From Porogramme epimiltina (lineage: Eukaryota; Basidiomycota; Agaricomycetes; Polyporales; Polyporaceae), in assembly GCA_900155495.1 (NCBI GenBank), contig FTLJ01000382.1, positions 1 to 64,000 on the forward strand: a stretch of DNA of 64,000 nucleotides. The letters are read 5' to 3'. The position numbers and the translations under genes were made by a program. Below, piece by piece: positions 26,109 through 35,612 of this stretch. How positions within the stretch are numbered: the stretch's first letter is position 1; each line of letters opens with the position of its first letter. The notes under the pieces are model-generated. The model had not been told where the DNA came from. It worked only from the letters and a program-made list of their open reading frames with translations, and did no database searches.

Positions 26109-28113
26109 TTACACGAGCTTCGCGAGCGAGATCTGGTTCTTCGTGACGTCTGTCGAGAAGTACGCGTTCTTGAGGAACACGTCGCCGACCTACAAGGGAG
26201 ACGCGGGAACCTTAGGATTCAACCTCTTTAAGAGGAGGCAGAAGAAACGCACCAGCCAGGTCGTGTCGTCGAGGATCTGGCCAGACGAGATGCCCGAGAT
26301 GCAGTTCGTGCCCGTGTTGTCCGCAGCGGCGAAGATGAGGTCCTCGGTGTTGATCGCGAACGACGTGCCCCCAAACGAGAGCGCGACGCTCGCGGTCGTG
26401 TCGCACGGGATGATAAAACCGCCCTGCCCGTCGGACTGCGCGCCGTCGATGAGCGCGTGCACGGCCGCGGCGTCCGCGGGCGGCGCGACGATGAGCGTCG
26501 TGCCCGTGTCGAGGATCGCGCTGCGCCCGCTGAGGCCCGTGTCCGTGCCGTCGACGGTGATCGCGTCCAGGGCGCCCTCCCAGAAGCCGCTCGCCTGGCC
26601 CGTCGCGACGTTGTCGAACGTCGTGAGCGTCGCGGCGTCGAACTTGGTCGCGTCGAGCGCGCCGAACGTGATCTCGCCGTCGTTCTTGTCGTCCGAGAGC
26701 CGCGAGATCTTGTAGGACGTGATCGCGTCCGTGATGAGGCCCGCCTTGGCGAGGGCCTCGACGGGGGTCAGCACGCCCTGGTTCGAGAGCGTCTGCGAGC
26801 AATAGGCACACGGTCAGGCTTGGCCGAGGGAGAGGCCGAATAGGGAGACGCACCGACTGGGCGAGGCCCATGAGGCCGTCGAACGGAACCGAGTCGTCGG
26901 AAAAGTCGACGGACTCGGTGTTGGCGACGCCGAACGTGTGCGCGGGGAGCGCGAGGCCGGCGACGGTGATGTCGTCCGTGACGATGTCGCCGGCGACGTG
27001 GCCGGTGCCGTACGTGACCTCGAACGCCTTGTTCGTGTCGGTGAACGACGAGGACGTCTGGGTGCCGAGGAACGTGTGCGTGCCCTGGAAGCCGACCGCG
27101 CCAGTCAGTCAGTCGCCGTGCATCCCTCTCTCAAAGGCGCCGCGAGTAGTGGCGGGTGTGTGTACTCACGCAGCCTCCGCCGCCCTCCGACTGGCAGGTC
27201 TCGGAGCCGACCCAGAGGTCGGCAGACCCGGAGTCCATGAGGAGCTTGAAGTCGCGCGGGGGCGTGCCCATCTGGATGGTCGCGATGTAGCCGACGTCCT
27301 TCGCCCTGTGCGTCCGCGTCAGCGAAAGGAACGCGCGCGCGCTATTACGCCCTACTCACTCAATATCAAGGCCGAGCGAGTTGTTCGCAGTGGGCGCGAC
27401 CGCGGGGGTCAGGTTGGACGAAGACGAGGACGACGAGCTCGAGGTCGAGCCCGTGCTCGCGTTCCCGCCAGCATTGGCGTTGCCCGCGCCGTTCCCGCCC
27501 TTGCCCTTCCGGCCCTTGCGCGCGGCGTCCGCGATCGCCTTGCCCTTCTTCTTCGCGGCGCCCGCGGCGGTGTGCGCGAGCGCAGAGAGCTCCGGCGCCT
27601 CCGCCTCCTCCGCGTCGTCGTCCTCGACGAGGGAGTTGACCTTGGCGCCGGCGGTGCCGACGCGGTTGAAGCGCTTGTCGAAGACGGGGCGCCCGCCCTT
27701 GGGGATGAAGAGGCGCTTCTCGATCGCGGCCTCGAAGTCGCGCTTGGTAGGGGGCGCGACGCCCTTCATGCGGGCGATGCGGCGCTGGCTCCGGTTGATG
27801 TGCTGCTGGAGGAGCTGCGAACGCGGGGCGGGGTCAGCACGGCGTCGAAGGCGCGCAGCCATCAGCACGCGCGCGCGAGCGCTAGGTGGCGCTTGGGGAG
27901 CGCGCGCGTGCGCGAGTGCGAGTGCGGGGGGCGGGGAGGGAGGAGGGCACTCACCACCTGGGGGTGGACATCTGTGCGGGTCTGGTGGATGCGGGTGAGG
28001 GGGAGCGTGACGGCCTTGGTGCGCTTCGCGGCGGGCGCTGCCTGGACGTCGGCGGCGGAAAGAAGGACGAGGATGCTAGCAAGGAGGGTGGAGAAAGAGA
28101 GTGCGAGCTGCAT
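26109..28113 (-). CDS. aspartic protease 1 (family A1, pepsin-like, secreted)
   Basis: Secreted aspartic endopeptidase. The start at 28113 gives a signal peptide (about residues 1-25, ending ADVQA). A long propeptide follows, with LTRIHQTRTDVHPQ and QRRIARMKG, then a basic and Gly/Asn/Ser-rich stretch ending in a run of serines. The mature part has the first active-site motif in LLMDSGSADLW, then AFEVTYGTGHVAGD, FDGLMGLAQS, the second motif AILDTGTTLIV, IPCDTTASV and the end VTKNQISLAKLV. Both catalytic Asp residues are present (DSG and DTG). Several short introns separate the exons. It is related to polyporopepsins and to the second protease at 52.8-54.3 kb, but has a longer Ser/Gly-rich prosegment. 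A TATAAA box lies 134 bp upstream. The protein probably matures by prosegment cleavage in acid. Confidence 0.92.
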
Positions 28114-28889
28114 GGTGAGTGAGGACCGGCCGATGACGCTGTAACCTGACAGAAGAAAAGAAACGCGGGAGGGAAAGACAAGGACCCGGCCTTGGCAAGA
28201 GGAGGAGAAGGGGAGGAATGGCGGGCATCGGAGGGCCCTCGAGGGCTTTATACGAGCGTGCTGATTGTTGCCACCCAGCGGCTCCTGGAGGCGTTCGAGC
28301 CTCGGAGCGAGCTCATGCGTGCGGGCCGCCGCGATGATGGCCCGCTTGTGGTCGTCGCCCTTGCGCTGCAGCCGGCAGATGCATGGCCTCGTCCTCGCCC
28401 GTCCGCAGTCCCGGGCGCTTCCCCTCCCAGTCCGAATCGTCGCTCCTTGTCTAAGAATAGGCCTTCCCCTCCTCCATTGTGCCTCCCGTTGCCCCCCCTC
28501 CCCTGCCCTCGTGAACGCTATTTGTGTGTGGCCAGCCTCCAGAGCGTTCTCCCGCCCGCCCGCACTCGCCCCTCGCAGCGACAGCCGTGCTGTCCTCGAC
28601 GTCCCCGCCGTCGCGCAGCGTGCCCCCGCCTGCCGGTCGCACGCTTAGGAAGCCCCCAGGCACGTCGATCGCACAAGGTTAATCGCCCGTTCTGGTCCGC
28701 CTTCGCCCGTCTCCCCGGCCTCTCTGGTTGCCAGGCTCACCTCCGTTTATGAAGAAGACGGGCCTCCCGTTATGAATTCATACTCGTACACCCACACTAC
28801 CCTCGACGACGCCCGCACGCGCAGCTAAGCAGTAGTTTCGGACCCAACACGCGCCACCGCAGGCCCCCCCTCGCGCCCCCGTCTGCCCA
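28114..28889. other. upstream region of aspartic protease 1
   Basis: Promoter region of the protease and 3' region of the hydratase gene. It is pyrimidine-rich from 28430 to 28560. No gene is supported. Confidence 0.45.
28247..28252 (-). promoter_or_regulatory. TATA box of aspartic protease 1
   Basis: TATAAA on the minus strand, 134-139 bp upstream of the ATG. Confidence 0.55.
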
Positions 28890-30337
28890 TCAAAGACGCG
28901 CCTTCGCCGCCGCATCATCCGCCAGCACGTCGACTGGAAGAACGTCCCGCTGGATGGCTTCGATCGCGGTCCTATACAGTTCGCGCTGCAACCACGCGCG
29001 GTCAGCATCAGAACGCATATCCACGGGCAGAGCCTCGCCGCCATCGTCATCACGCTGAGGCCCGCTCGGGCACGGGTGTGTAGTATGTACTCCCATGGTA
29101 GTGCGTTTCGCGCGCAAGCACACGTACACCCGCGCCCGGATCTGAGCCCCCGCGCATGGCAGCGCGCCCGCACGCACCTTGTTCACGCCCCACGCGCCCG
29201 TCTTTGCGAGTGCGCCCAGGCGGGCCGCCATCGCCGCCGCCTCCGCGAGGAGCCCCTCCGTGTCCGCGCCCGCGACGCGGTCGACGAGCCCGAGCTCGAG
29301 CGCCTCCTTGGGCGTGAAGCGGTGGCCCTCGAGCACGATCTTGCGCAGCGTCTGCGCGTTCGGGGCCTTCGCCTCCAGCACCGCCATCAGCCCCGTCGGG
29401 ATTTGTGCGCCGAAGTGTATCTGCGGACGCAAAGCCAAAAACGTGCGCGCGCGCGTCGTGTTGCGGTTGAGGAGAGGGGGTCCGTCAGCGGTATGAGGCG
29501 GACGAGGCGCAGCGCGCTGACACACCTCATTCATGGACAGCCAGGCGTTGCGCTTGCTACCGTCGACCATAATGCGGTAGTCACATGCCATGGCGAGCAC
29601 CATGCCGCCCGCAAAGCCGTGCCCGTTGATGGCTGCGATGACGGGGACTGCGGGAGGGAGGGTGTGTTAGCAGCCACATTGCGCGACGACGGTGCGACAG
29701 CGACGAAGCGACTCACTTGGGAACGTGAGCAGGCGGTGCATGAGCGGATTGAACACCACTGGCAAAGCAGGCCGGCGTCACCGGTTTCAGCGGGGCGCGA
29801 CGACGGACACGGGCTGTACGGTACGGTCAACACGCACGGGGGAAGAAGTTCGTCTTGAACGTCGGTTTCTTGATCTCGTTCGCAAAGTCCAGCCCTGCAC
29901 GCAACACTCTCCGTCACCTCTCCGCCAAAACAATGCAATCCATCCATCGTTGCGACGCCCGCACATAATGCGGGACGACCGGGACGCGCGACGCACCGTT
30001 GCTGAAGAACTTGTCCTGCGTCCGGTTGCCCACGATGACGAGCGCGCCGTGGCCCAGCGCCGCGTCCGCGGCCGCGCGCCAGTTCGCGCGCCAGTGCCGC
30101 TCGACCGCGTCGAGCGCGGGCCGCAGCGCGCCCTGGAGGAGCGCCTCCGTCAGGCGGCTGTCCGCGCCGTTGTGCAGCTCGAGCACCCACGTCCCGGGCG
30201 CAGCTGTGGCGGGTCGGCGCGTGCGTGTATCAGCGTCAGCGTTGCGACGAAGGGAAGCGGGGAGGGTGGATGCGGCGCGTACGGTGGGTGAGGGTCACTA
30301 GGGGTGCGGTGGAGGGGAAGCCGATGGGGTAGGACAT
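28890..30337 (-). CDS. enoyl-CoA hydratase/isomerase family protein
   Basis: Crotonase-fold enzyme, probably an enoyl-CoA hydratase or delta3-delta2-enoyl-CoA isomerase of fatty acid breakdown. The start MSYPIGFPSTAP at 30337 is followed by an early intron. The next exon reads AAPGTWVLELHNGADSRLTE and HGALVIVGNRTQDKFFSNG, the first oxyanion-hole segment. Then comes FAGGMVLAMACDYRIM preceded by PVIAAINGHG, the second conserved segment. IHFGAQIPTGLMAVLEAKAP and ALELGLVDRVAGAD continue the fold, and the protein ends VLADDAAAKARL. All these are typical crotonase blocks in order. I cannot tell hydratase from isomerase because the catalytic acids are not certain. The last residues lack a clear SKL-type peroxisome signal, although ARL is a weak one. 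It is divergent from the complex I subunit gene. Confidence 0.85.
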
Positions 30338-30899
30338 GATGATTGTGGGCAGGGTAGGGTCGATTCGCGGCGTTTTCGGTGGACCTGTGTTCCAGAGCGA
30401 TTGTTATAAATGGTCAGAGATGAGGTGCCGCCAGGGTCAGCTGAAGGGTCTGTTGGTCACTCACCGAGCCAGAAGGCCGAGAGATGCAAGGGCGTCGTAG
30501 TTGTGTTCAAGAGAAGGGAAGAGGCGGTTTCTTGTGTTCGCCGGTGGGTACTGGGCAGTCCTCGGTTTCACGTGTTCGAATCAACCCGCCTGCGCGCGAC
30601 CTCCGCTCCGAGGGTTTAGGCTCTGGATGAGGCTGGAGAACCCTCTTGTATCCGAGCAGGGTTGGTCAATGATCCATAATATGTCATACATATATCCAGA
30701 TTGTAAAGTGGGATGGTGGGGAATCCAGAGTGAGCGAGCAGGATTTGGACGTAAAGTATGTCGGAAAATGAGAGCAGCCCATTGGGCAGTTCCCTCAGTC
30801 ACGTGCTCTATTCCGAGCGCTTCACACCCGGCCTATCGCGCACCGTTGGAGACTCCCTCAACGTCCTCCACGACCAAGCACGCCCCCCACCCTCCGGCC
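30338..30899. promoter_or_regulatory. shared upstream region of hydratase (-) and complex I subunit (+)
   Basis: A 562-bp head-to-head gap. A TATAA motif on the minus strand (30404-30408) lies about 70 bp before the hydratase ATG. A tRNA B-box-like string near 30575 has no cloverleaf around it. Confidence 0.5.
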
Positions 30900-31268
30900 A
30901 TGCCTATAGACGAAGCCCGTGCAGCAGAATACAAAGGTGCGCTTGCCCATCTTCAGCATGTTTGCGCACTGCGGGCTGAACGTGGTGACAGCACGTCTCG
31001 CCGAGCGCGAGCAGATCATGCGCGAGTCCTGGGTGCGCACGATGGAGGCGAAGCTCACTCGCGACCAGCTCGACCGCTGCTACCAGACGGAAGGCGTGAA
31101 CCACATGGAGAGCTGCAAGGAGCTCCGGGAGCGCTATCTGGACATGCTGCGGGACAACAGGGTGCGTATGCCGTGTTTTCGTGTGCAGCGTTCGTGCATG
31201 CTGACAGCTTCTCCGAACCGTGGCCTCTGGTACTGCAGGTAAAAGGGTACAAGAACATCGACGTATAG
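30900..31268 (+). CDS. NADH dehydrogenase (complex I) NDUFB10-like subunit
   Basis: Small accessory subunit of mitochondrial complex I, 78 residues in three exons: 30900-30936, 30992-31161 and 31239-31268, with exact phase. It reads MPIDEARAAEYK, then AREQ-like ARLAEREQIMRESWVRTMEAKL, DRCYQTEGVNHMESCKELRERYLDML and VKGYKNIDV. The two cysteines lie 12 apart (C-x11-C), in the place known for the PDSW/NDUFB10 family, where they help import or folding in the intermembrane space. The YKxIDV ending is characteristic of the fungal 12 kDa subunit. No cleavable presequence is present, as expected for this family. The first and last exons are only 37 and 30 nt. Confidence 0.88.
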   Translation: MPIDEARAAEYKGALAHLQHVCALRAERGDSTSRRARADHARVLGAHDGGEAHSRPARPLLPDGRREPHGELQGAPGALSGHAAGQQGAYAVFSCAAFVHADSFSEPWPLVLQVKGYKNIDV

Positions 31269-31590
31269 ATTCTCTTGTGCAATTTATTCCTCTGCTTTCC
31301 CCTCCGATTGTTTTTGCTGTGATGTGTAGTGCCGCTTCTCTCGAACATGCAACTTCTATCTCCGCCTGTCCCTCGTTCCACCAGCATATGACACCTACCC
31401 TCCGTCATCGACACATCAAGACCTCATTAACGAAATGCCCACACGAGGTTGGAGAGCATTATATATTATAGATACGCAACCCAGAAGTATGGTACGCCAC
31501 GGCCCATCGGTATCCAACACACCAGCTGGTGCCAGCAGTTTTGCGTCCGTATCCACACGGAAGAGTGCCCTGTGTCACGCCCACAACGCC
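31269..31590. other. short convergent intergenic region
   Basis: 3' ends of the complex I subunit (+) and of the TRAP-alpha gene (-) face each other here. Nothing else is seen. Confidence 0.5.
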
Positions 31591-32754
31591 CTACTTCTTG
31601 CCCTTGCGCTTCCTGCCCTCCGTGCCGCTCTCCACGCCGCTCGTCTCGTCCCCGCTCGTCGCGGCGCCCGAGGACTTGGTCTTCTTAACCTTCTTCAGGT
31701 GGTGCTCCGGGATCCACTCCTCCTGGTACCCGCCCGCGCCCGTCGCGGTGACGTTGCTGACCGGGGCGCTGACCTGCGGCGCGGGCTTGCGCTTCTTGGG
31801 CTGCGGCGCGAGCGTGATGTAGGTGTAGTAGCCGGAGAAGCCGAGAAGGCCAGCGACGATGAGGTAGGTGGTGATGCTGGTAGGCGGAAGGCGTTAGGGG
31901 GACGGAAATATGAGGGAGGGATGGGAACGTACAGCTTGAAGTCAAAGAACGAGGACTCGGGCTCGACGACCTGAACAATCGACTCGTATGCCGGCACGCG
32001 ATAGGTTTGACCCTGTGCAAAGTCAGACCGCTGCCTGACGAGAAATGCCGCGTACAGATACTCACGTCGACGACGTGCTCCGCCCATACGTTCAGCTTGT
32101 AGTCACCGGGCTAGGAGTTGAACAGTCAGTCAGTACGAACTACCTTCAGGGTGCGCAATATATACCTTGAACCTAGTAGAATGTTAGCGTCATGCAAGGC
32201 GAGGAACTGAAGCCGGGAGACTCACTCGCTGTAGAACTGGAACGGAAGCTGCAGAGGCGCGCCCTCGAGCAGCGGGATGTTGAAGTCGAACTTCGTGAAC
32301 TACAACCGGGCAATCGTGAGCGAAGCAACATGGCAGATCAGGCGGTCTTGACGCACGTTCTTGACCAGCTTGTCCGTTTGAGCGTTATGCAAAGACGCGG
32401 CAATGTTCTTAAGAGTGACGTTGCGCTCAGGCTCCTTGCTCTCAATCGCGACGAAGATGATGTTCTTCTCCCCGTTCACGACGTCTGTATACAGCGTGCC
32501 GCAGCACGATTATTGTTCGTCCCGCAACGAGATGGAGAAACTATACTTACGACCAAACGCGTTGCTTTCCGGGAAGTGCGCGACCGCCATAACAATGGGC
32601 TCCTCCGACGTGCCATCGACGGAAGCTGCAGCGGGGAAGAGGGGCGTTTAGGAGGCAAGACATGTGGTGAACAAAAAGGTTACGCACAAGCCACAGCACT
32701 CTGGACGAGCGCAAGAGAGCCGACGAAGAGACCGAGGAAACTGAAGAGACGCAT
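31591..32754 (-). CDS. SSR1: translocon-associated protein subunit alpha (SSR1 / Irc22-like)
   Basis: ER membrane protein that accompanies the Sec61 channel. The start at 32754 gives a signal peptide (MRLFSFLGLFVGSLALVQSA). The lumenal domain shows PIVMAVAHFPESNAFG, VNGEKNIIFVAIESKERNVTLKNIAASL, KFDFNIPLLEGAPLQLPFQFYSE, FKPGDYKLNVWAEHVV and YRVPAYESIVQVVEPESSFFDFK. One transmembrane helix follows (ITTYLIVAGLLGFSGYYTYI), then a basic cytosolic tail rich in Lys, Ser and Gly (EHHLKKVKKTKSSG, GRKRKGKK) ending at 31591. Order and spacing match the TRAP-alpha family. Six or so short introns interrupt the gene, one of the exons being just a few codons around the FKPGDYKLN junction. Expression is presumably constitutive. 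Confidence 0.9.
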
Positions 32755-33143
32755 CCTGAACCAGAGATGTACCAGACCGAAAGTGTTTTGAAGAGAAAAG
32801 CCCGGGGTCGGCGCGGAGTCGAGCGTATGTGCCACGTCCGCTTGCCATAACGGGAAGGAACACGTCTACACGTGGTCGCGAACTCTGTGGCAATCTAATC
32901 TACCGGCGCTTCTGAAATGTCTAGATCTTCTTGAGACCCGCAAATGTCTCATGTGCGAACACGGGCTTCAAACCGCAAAGTGAATTGTGCGAAGAGAAAT
33001 ACTCGCGTGAAGAGATAAGTTGTGACAATCCTCTGAGACGCTATGATACAGATACATATGACACTCGGACTCGAGACCTACTTAGCAAAGTCGTACAACA
33101 TCATGGTGGGTGGGGGTGAAAGGGAGTAGTACCCAGAGCAAGG
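32755..33143. other. intergenic between TRAP-alpha and Swd2-type genes
   Basis: Promoter of TRAP-alpha and 3' region of the WD40 gene. No feature was recognised. Confidence 0.5.
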
Positions 33144-34410
33144 CTATGGTTTCTTTTTGAGGAGCTCCTTCGCAATTTCGTCAGGATCCCCGGAAGGATC
33201 CGGCAGCCAGAAAGCCTGGAATGGTATTCTTCAGTTTCATGGCGTTGTGCAGGAAAGAGATGACTTACCAGCTCTGAGCCAGCTGACGCCATCATAGCGA
33301 GCCGCGGGTTGAACTTCACGCATCGTGAGGGGCCAGGGTGCCCCTCAAGCATCGTCGCCGGTTGTATGTGTCGCACCTCTGGCTTGATAGCCTCGACCGG
33401 CTGCAGGGTCGACACATCCCAAACATACACCCGCCCATCCAAACTCCCGCTCACGACGTATTTGCTGTCGGGCGTCCATGAAACCTCCTCTCCCGAGCAA
33501 CCGCGGGTGGGCTCAATGTTGATCTGCGTGTCGAGTCGGCGGCGCTCGAGCCCCTTGTGCCCTTCCAGCTTCGCGACGAGGTACCCGGAGAATGCGTCGA
33601 TAACATAGTGCGCCTCACCAGAGCAGCCGACAAGAATGTACTTGCCGTTTGTTGAGAAGGCGAGCGAGGTCATGTAAATTGCACGTGGAGGGTAAGTGAT
33701 GCGTGCGAGGGACGGGTCATCGAGCGTGATGGTGAGGAAGGGCGCCTTGTCGAAGTTGGAGACGTCGTAGACGAGGATGCGCGAGTATTGGTTTACCCCG
33801 ACGGCGAACACAACCCCGGAGGAATCGTATGCGACCACGGGCGATGCAGGAAGGTTGAGAATGCCTCGGCAGCTCGGTGACCGAAGATCCCATAGGCGAA
33901 CCGTTTTGTCCAGGGATCCGGACATAAACCCGTCATCGACAGGAGACATCTCAAGTGAGATGACTCGGCCCTTATGACCTTTGAAGTACTGGAGGTACTT
34001 ATTGTCATGCAGGGAGTGGTAGCGGACGGTATCATCCTCCTTAGTTGACGCATGGATAATCGCGGTGTTTTTGTGCGTAAAGCGGGGGAGGTCCACGCCG
34101 TACTTCTTCGAGTAGAGGATCTTCACCTGCCTGGGTAGGGGAAAGGGGAGAGCAAGGAGCGACAAGAGGGAAGTCAGTTCAGACCCGCGGTGTCTGCAAG
34201 ACAGAAGTGAACTCGCTTGCCGGATTTGCAGCTATACAGCCGAAAGGTCTCATCCTCCGCCGCTGTGATGCACTGGTCTCCCCTGTCGTCAAAGCTGAGC
34301 CCAGTTATGTGCTTTGGGCCTTGCTGCGCCTGGGGTGACCGGCCGCCCTGTCCGGGGGAAGGCGGCGGGTTGTTGTCGACCGCGTTCTTGAAGACCTTGG
34401 CGGCCTTCAT
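33144..34410 (-). CDS. SWD2: WD40 protein, Swd2/WDR82-type (COMPASS and CPF subunit)
   Basis: WD-repeat propeller that in other fungi serves both Set1/COMPASS histone H3K4 methylation and mRNA cleavage/polyadenylation. The start MKAAKVFKNAV at 34410 is followed by a Pro/Gln/Gly stretch and the first repeat, LSFDDRGDQCITAAEDETFRLYSC. The second exon continues QVKILYSKKYGVDLPRFTHKNTAIIHAST, a Swd2 hallmark, then YHSLHDNKYLQYFKGHKGRVISLEMSP, SGSLDKTVRLWDLRSP, VGVNQYSRILVYDVSNFDK, SLAFSTNGKYILVGCSGE, WTPDSKYVVSGSLDGRVYVWDV and HPGPSRCVKFNPRLAMMASAGSEL. The last exon gives AFWLPDP...LLKKKP. Only two or three introns are needed. It shares a 280-bp upstream region with RPB5. Confidence 0.92.
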
Positions 34411-34690
34411 CTTGCCCTGAGATGTATCTTCTTAGCCAGCAAACTATCTAGGAGGTGTCAGAGGACATGCCATGATCGTTGTAGTGAGTGTAAGTGCGGG
34501 CGGGGGGTCATGGGGGGCCGTCGTCGTCGGCGGTGGCGGAGGCATGGTGCAGAGCGATCGGAGCGCATTACGCGCCCGTTCCGCACTGTACACGGTGGAT
34601 CGAAAATTCGAGCGTCTGCGTTTCTCCGACTCTGCAGTGTGCCACTTCTCCCTCTTCTACCACCACTCCCGCCTCGTTTTCCTCGTAATC
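34411..34690. promoter_or_regulatory. bidirectional promoter region, SWD2 (-) / RPB5 (+)
   Basis: Only 280 bp separate the two start codons, so both promoters must overlap or lie side by side. I could not single out a TATA box. Confidence 0.6.
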
Positions 34691-35612
34691 ATGTCCGGTG
34701 CAGGCGACAGAGAGCAAGATGAGCCTGCAAGACTTTGGAAGGTCAACCGTACGATCCACGAGCTGGTCAAGGATCGGGTGCGTCTTGTCTACTCGGGATA
34801 CTATGCAAGGGGTAGGCTCAACTGCGACCGGGCTGGTAGGGATTCCAAGTCTCGGACGACGAAATAAACATGGATCTTACCACCTTCCGATCTCACTACG
34901 CGAGTCAGAGCGGCAGTGTGGAGTGAGTGTATCGCTGCGGGACATGGTGTTCATTCCTGACCCGTGCCATCATAGCCGGAGTCAGCTCAACTTCTTTACG
35001 AACCACCAGAGCTTAGGCCAGGCAATATTCATCTTCTTTACCGATGAGAAAAGCGTCGGTGTTAAGACAATGAGAAAGTGAGTGGCCTACTCGAAGGAAC
35101 TATTGAGGAGGTCCCCATCGCCGTCCAAAATAGGCTTCTCGGAATTCTGGAAGAGAAGAATATTGGGCAAGGTATCATTGTCTTCCCAGGTAACATGACC
35201 CCTTCGGCACGCAAGGTGAGCACATTTCATTTTTTGAAAACAGTCTGGAAGTGACACATGATACCTCGTTGCAGGTCATCGTAGCAATGGCCTCTCAATA
35301 CAGGCTCGAAGAGTTCTCAGAAGCGGACTTACTTGTCAACATTACTCACCATACCTTAGTGCCGAGGCACGAGGTCCTAACGACGGACCAGAAAAAGGAA
35401 CTTCTGGAGACCTAGTACGTATTCTCCGCCGGCGTTGTGGAGCCAGCTAACTCACCCTTTCTTAAAGCCGGTTGAAGGAGACACAGCTTCCTCGCATCCA
35501 GTTGGCCGACCCAGTCGCGCGCTACTACGGTCTCAAGCGGGGCAACGTCGTTAAAATCACAAGGCCAAGTGAGACGAGCGGACGTTACGCCAGCTACCGT
35601 ATTTGCTTCTAG
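34691..35612 (+). CDS. RPB5: DNA-directed RNA polymerases I, II and III subunit RPABC1
   Basis: Shared subunit of the three nuclear RNA polymerases. Exon 1 (34691-34777) reads [29 protein letters not shown]. Later exons give [107 protein letters not shown] and the assembly domain ending [42 protein letters not shown], then a stop at 35610. The jaw domain and the strongly conserved C-terminal assembly domain are complete. Five introns are present, all GT-AG, and phases fit at each junction checked. Length (about 220 residues) is normal for the family. Confidence 0.95.

Noticed and set aside
30480..30610. tRNA-like B-box near 30575
   Set aside because: TTCGAATC is present, but no acceptor, D-arm or anticodon stem can be formed around it.
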